9,289 bases of DNA from JBAPRR01 sp049281195 (GTDB lineage Bacteria > Actinomycetota > Acidimicrobiia > Acidimicrobiales > CAVXTF01), in NCBI GenBank assembly GCA_049281195.1, contig JBAPRR010000437.1, forward strand, positions 1-9,289. Direction: 5' to 3'. The position numbers and the translations under genes were made by a program. Shown in pieces: positions 7,053 to 9,289 of this stretch. Within the stretch, counting starts at the first letter, position 1, and every line of letters begins with the position of its first letter. The notes below the pieces were generated by a model, which saw only the letters and a list, made by a program, of their open reading frames with translations, did no database searches and was not told the DNA's origin.

Positions 7053-8508
7053 GACATTCGGTCACCTTCGCGCTCGAGTCGAGGTCGGCGATCGTCAGGG
7101 CCACTCTGTGTATGCGGTGGAACCCGCGCGCCGATATCGCTCCCGATCGGAGACGTCGTTCGAGAAGATTTGCTGCCCCGACATCGAGCGGAGCGACCTC
7201 GTTGAGAATCGAGGAAGGCAGGTAGGCGTTGGCCTTCACGCCTCGTTGAGTCGCCTGCTCCCTCGCCTGCGCTACGCGTTCGGCGACAACGGCGGTCGAC
7301 TCTCCTGGGGGTCCTCCGAACAGATCATCGGGATCGGGCCTCGACATCGGGACCGCTAGATCGAAACGATCGAGAAGAGGTCCGGAGATCCTGCGGGTGT
7401 ATCGGGCCAGAGCCGAAGGTAAGCATCTGCATGTTCCTCCCGTCTCGCGTTCACCGCAAGGACAGGGGTTCATTGCGGCAACGAGCTGAAAGCGCGACGG
7501 GAAAGTGACACTTACTCTGGACCGCGACAGTCGGATCTCCCCTTCTTCGAGTGGCTGCCTCAACAGGTCGAGAACCGTCGCCGGGAATTCACCCAACTCG
7601 TCGAAGAACAGCACCCCGCAATGAGCGAGGCTGATTTCGCCCGGTCTCACGGCCGAGGTTCCGCCGCCGACGATCGACACCTCCGACGAGCTGTGATGGG
7701 GCGCCCTCATCGGCGGCCGGCTCGGAAGGGCGCCCGGTGCCATGCCCGCTGCGGAATAGATCCGGCTCACCTCAATGGATTCATCGCGGGTAAGGGACGG
7801 AAGGAGCCCCGACAACCGGGCTGCGAGCATCGTTTTTCCAGATCCGGGAGTACCTACGAACAGGATGTGATGGCTCCCTGCGGCCGCAATCTCGAGAGCT
7901 CTCCGCGCGACTATCTGACCCCGGACGTCGGCCAGGTCCGGTCCGTGCGGCTTCGGTCTGTCGTCGGGGGCCGACGCCTCATATTCCGGCCAAGAGTTGT
8001 GACCGTTCAGACACGACACCAGTTCGTTGAGACTGCTCGCTACAAGGAGTCCGCTGGTACCGGCCAGACCGGCCTCCCCGGCACTGTCCTTCGGGACGAC
8101 GACACGGTGATTCGGAGTGGCCGCGAGCGTGTCGACCATGGGAATGACGCCTGCTACAGACCGGAGCGACCCGTCGAGCCCTAGCTCACCTATGAAGGAC
8201 TTGCCGGCAACTGCGTGCTCCTCGAGTTGACCGGAGGCGACGAGGAGACCGACCGCGATCGGCAGGTCGAGTCCAGAGCCGTTCTTCCGTACGCCAGATG
8301 GCGCGAGGTTGACCGTTACTCGTCTGAGCGGCCATGTGAGCCCACTGGAGAGCAATGCAGCGCGGACTCTGTCACGAGACTCGCGGACAGCGGCATCGGG
8401 TAGTCCGACCACTGTGAAGCCAGGCAGTCCGTTGGACACATGGACTTCGACCGACACCGGACTGCCGTCGACGCCGTGAAGCGTCGCCGAAGATATGCAC
8501 GAGAGCAT
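6997..8508 (-). CDS. comM: YifB/ComM family Mg-chelatase-like AAA+ ATPase
   Basis: ComM (YifB, Mg chelatase-related) is a hexameric AAA+ helicase. In Vibrio and relatives it drives branch migration to extend the integrated tract during transformation, and it occurs broadly in bacteria as YifB. The 503 residues cover the full family length. An N-terminal Lon-protease-like (ChlI-type) domain includes VEVHVSNGLPGFTVVGLPDAAVRESRDRV (about 20-48), NLAPSGVRKNGSGLDLPIAVG (67-87) and FIGELGLDG (105-113). The Walker A loop GTPGSGKT is at 219-226 and Walker B GVLFFDELGEF at 298-308. The cysteine cluster NPCPCG...CRC (Cys349, 351, 360, 362) probably binds zinc. DRFDL follows (380-384), and SARGFHRIHRVALTIADL (459-476) is the C-terminal sensor helix region. 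The ATG at 8508 is preceded by GAGGAG (8512-8517), though only three bases away. It is first in the operon with dprA. The yraN gene that often lies just upstream is not there. Confidence 0.96.
   Translation of the reverse strand: MLSCISSATLHGVDGSPVSVEVHVSNGLPGFTVVGLPDAAVRESRDRVRAALLSSGLTWPLRRVTVNLAPSGVRKNGSGLDLPIAVGLLVASGQLEEHAVAGKSFIGELGLDGSLRSVAGVIPMVDTLAATPNHRVVVPKDSAGEAGLAGTSGLLVASSLNELVSCLNGHNSWPEYEASAPDDRPKPHGPDLADVRGQIVARRALEIAAAGSHHILFVGTPGSGKTMLAARLSGLLPSLTRDESIEVSRIYSAAGMAPGALPSRPPMRAPHHSSSEVSIVGGGTSAVRPGEISLAHCGVLFFDELGEFPATVLDLLRQPLEEGEIRLSRSRVSVTFPSRFQLVAAMNPCPCGERETGGTCRCLPSALARYTRRISGPLLDRFDLAVPMSRPDPDDLFGGPPGESTAVVAERVAQAREQATQRGVKANAYLPSSILNEVAPLDVGAANLLERRLRSGAISARGFHRIHRVALTIADLDSSAKVTECHVAEAVQLRVARDFLVPD
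7062..7067 (-). promoter_or_regulatory. Internal ribosome binding site for dprA inside comM
   Basis: On the minus strand AGGTGA lies nine bases before the ATG at 7052, inside the 3' end of comM (codons for KVT). It is a good match to the 16S anti-SD and is the reason for preferring the upstream dprA start. The same bases encode conserved ComM residues, so the match could be coincidental. Confidence 0.45.
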
Positions 8509-8658
8509 GGGCTCCTCTTTCTCTATCTGCGGGAACTCCCGCGAAGGAACAAGAGGGCCTGGAGCCGCTTCGTTGAGATACTCGCGAACGAAGTCGGGCC
8601 TTTAGGACACCTGCCGGCCTACCCGATGCGAAGTGCCGACGAAAAGGTACCGACTTGG

Positions 8659-8687
8659 TGTATCGACAGGTTGGATCTGACCGGCAA
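8659..8687 (-). promoter_or_regulatory. Weak candidate promoter for comM-dprA
   Basis: Minus strand TTGCCG (8687-8682) and GATACA (8664-8659) are spaced by 17 bases, ending about 150 bases before the comM start. Match quality is modest: four of six at -35 and three of six at -10. It gains some interest because the -35 lies within the palindrome at 8680-8693. Confidence 0.22.
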
Positions 8688-8693
8688 GCCGGT
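8680..8693. repeat. 14-base palindrome ACCGGC-AA-GCCGGT upstream of comM
   Basis: Six-base perfect inverted arms flank a two-base centre, in the gene-free stretch between comM and the gene starting at 8761. It could be an operator for the comM-dprA transcript. It could also be a small RNA hairpin (ACCGG stem, CAAG loop), but no T-run follows on either strand, which argues against an intrinsic terminator. The 8509-8760 stretch otherwise shows only the comM ribosome site, a weak promoter and a doubtful open frame. Confidence 0.4.
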
Positions 8694-8760
8694 GGAGCGA
8701 CCTTCGGGCTGATTCGCCACACCAGGACCGAAACGCTGGCGGATCCGACGCCTTACGGGT

Positions 8761-9288
8761 TCAGTACTCGCTCTTGATCACGAAGTACGTGCCTCGGATG
8801 GTCCCCGCCAGCTTCGACTTCTGACGTGCGAACTTGAACGAGCCCAACTCGGCGGGGACGTCCATCCCTTCGGAGAGCTTGAATCCGACGGCCCGCTTCG
8901 GATTCGGTCCGTCGAGGGTGTAGAGGACATTGATCGAGAGCCCGCTCTCGTAGAACAAGTAGGTCCAGCGGATGTTCTCGACCTGGAATGTCGTTGCCTC
9001 GAGCGGCGGCGACCCGATGACGATGCCCCGTTCCTCCTTGAGGATGCGGTGCACCAGGTCGATGTCCCTCTTCGCCTTGGCCGCAGGCTCAACCGTGAAG
9101 ACGTGGTTGTACTTGTTCATGAAGTAGCGAGCTTCGTTTGCTCGGAGGCCGGCCAGCGAATCCATCACGGGCGACGACTCCAGGCCGACGGTAGACACAT
9201 TGACGAAATCCACGGAATAGCTCACAGACGGTTCAACCTTCTGGAAGAGCGGCAAAATCACGCTTGGCCTGCCGATACCAACCCATAC
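8761..9288 (-). CDS. Unrecognised protein, probably 5'-truncated by the window edge
   Basis: I do not recognise this gene. From the TGA at 8761-8763 the frame is open to the right edge of the window. A GTG at 9261 would give 166 residues starting VILPLFQKVEPSVSYS, but it has no good ribosome site, and the nine codons before it (VWVGIGRPS) look like ordinary coding, so the true start may lie outside. The chain appears soluble: no signal peptide or membrane helix is visible. A strand-like opening (SYSVDFVNVSTVGL) is followed by a charged helical part (LRANEARYFMNKYNHVFTVEPAAKAKRDIDLVHRILKEE region). Then comes a run of likely beta strands with WTYLFYESGLSINVLYTLDG and GTIRGTYFVIKSEY at the C-terminus. 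No catalytic motif stands out. It points the same way as comM but is separated from it by about 250 bases, so it is probably a separate transcript. Confidence 0.72.
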   Translation of the reverse strand, partial: VWVGIGRPSVILPLFQKVEPSVSYSVDFVNVSTVGLESSPVMDSLAGLRANEARYFMNKYNHVFTVEPAAKAKRDIDLVHRILKEERGIVIGSPPLEATTFQVENIRWTYLFYESGLSINVLYTLDGPNPKRAVGFKLSEGMDVPAELGSFKFARQKSKLAGTIRGTYFVIKSEY

Positions 9289-9289
9289 C

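Noticed and set aside
7621..8184. Plus-strand open frame of 187 codons
   Set aside because: It is antisense to the most conserved part of comM in codon register; a shadow frame.
8372..8722. Minus-strand frame upstream of comM, considered as yraN
   Set aside because: Its translation is Arg/Ser/Pro-rich and lacks the YraN nuclease motifs (GEIDL and EVKTR-type stretches). It also overlaps the comM start out of frame.
8738..8752. GGCG...CGCC hairpin after the stop of the right-edge gene, considered as a terminator
   Set aside because: The stem is only four base pairs with a seven-base loop, and no T-run follows on the minus strand.
1..9289. CRISPR array, tRNA or rRNA genes, insertion sequence ends, or phage defence genes
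   Set aside because: I read both strands and saw no regularly spaced direct repeats, tRNA-like or rRNA signatures, transposase motifs or nuclease/toxin modules.

Overview
The window looks like ordinary chromosomal DNA from a high-GC actinobacterium. By eye the GC content is about 60-65% and genes strongly prefer G or C at third codon positions. Two genes belong to families that are abundant in F420-using actinobacteria: a split-barrel F420/FMN-binding protein and a luciferase-like LLM oxidoreductase. A Smf/DprA gene overlaps a ComM/YifB gene, and the pilin-like protein has the actinobacterial style of low-complexity middle and cysteine-paired C-terminus. An uncultured Acidimicrobiia-type lineage would fit, but that is an inference. 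I see no rRNA, tRNA, CRISPR array, insertion sequence or phage gene.

Layout. (1) 1-1496, minus strand: a quinone-oxidoreductase-like MDR enzyme followed by a GNAT acetyltransferase that overlaps its stop codon and runs off the left edge. (2) 1587-1985, plus strand: a small F420-binding FDOR/PPOX-type protein, divergent from the MDR gene across a 90-base spacer that holds a short dyad. (3) 1990-5024 (or 5033), minus strand: a two-gene operon with an LLM flavin/F420 oxidoreductase first and a membrane acyltransferase-3 protein with a C-terminal SGNH domain second, joined by an ATGA overlap. (4) 5151-5822, plus strand: a type IV pilin-like secreted protein whose prepilin motif lacks the usual Glu+5. 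(5) 5832-8508, minus strand: comM (yifB) then dprA, overlapping by 56 bases. (6) 8509-8760: about 250 bases without a convincing gene, holding a 14-base palindrome, a weak candidate promoter for comM and an open plus-strand frame of doubtful status. (7) 8761 to the right edge, minus strand: an unrecognised protein, probably 5'-truncated by the window. No gene-free stretch exceeds 300 bases.

How the genes fit together. The clearest functional theme is uptake and handling of transforming DNA. DprA loads RecA on incoming single strands, ComM is a helicase that extends heteroduplex branches, and the convergent pilin-like gene could supply a surface or uptake-filament subunit. The left half is metabolic: two cofactor-dependent redox families, an MDR reductase, an acetyltransferase, and an envelope O-acyltransferase co-expressed with an LLM oxidoreductase. 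I did not find a clearly new biological system here. The items most worth checking are the Glu+5-less pilin beside dprA/comM, the coupled LLM/acyltransferase pair, and the unknown gene at the right edge.
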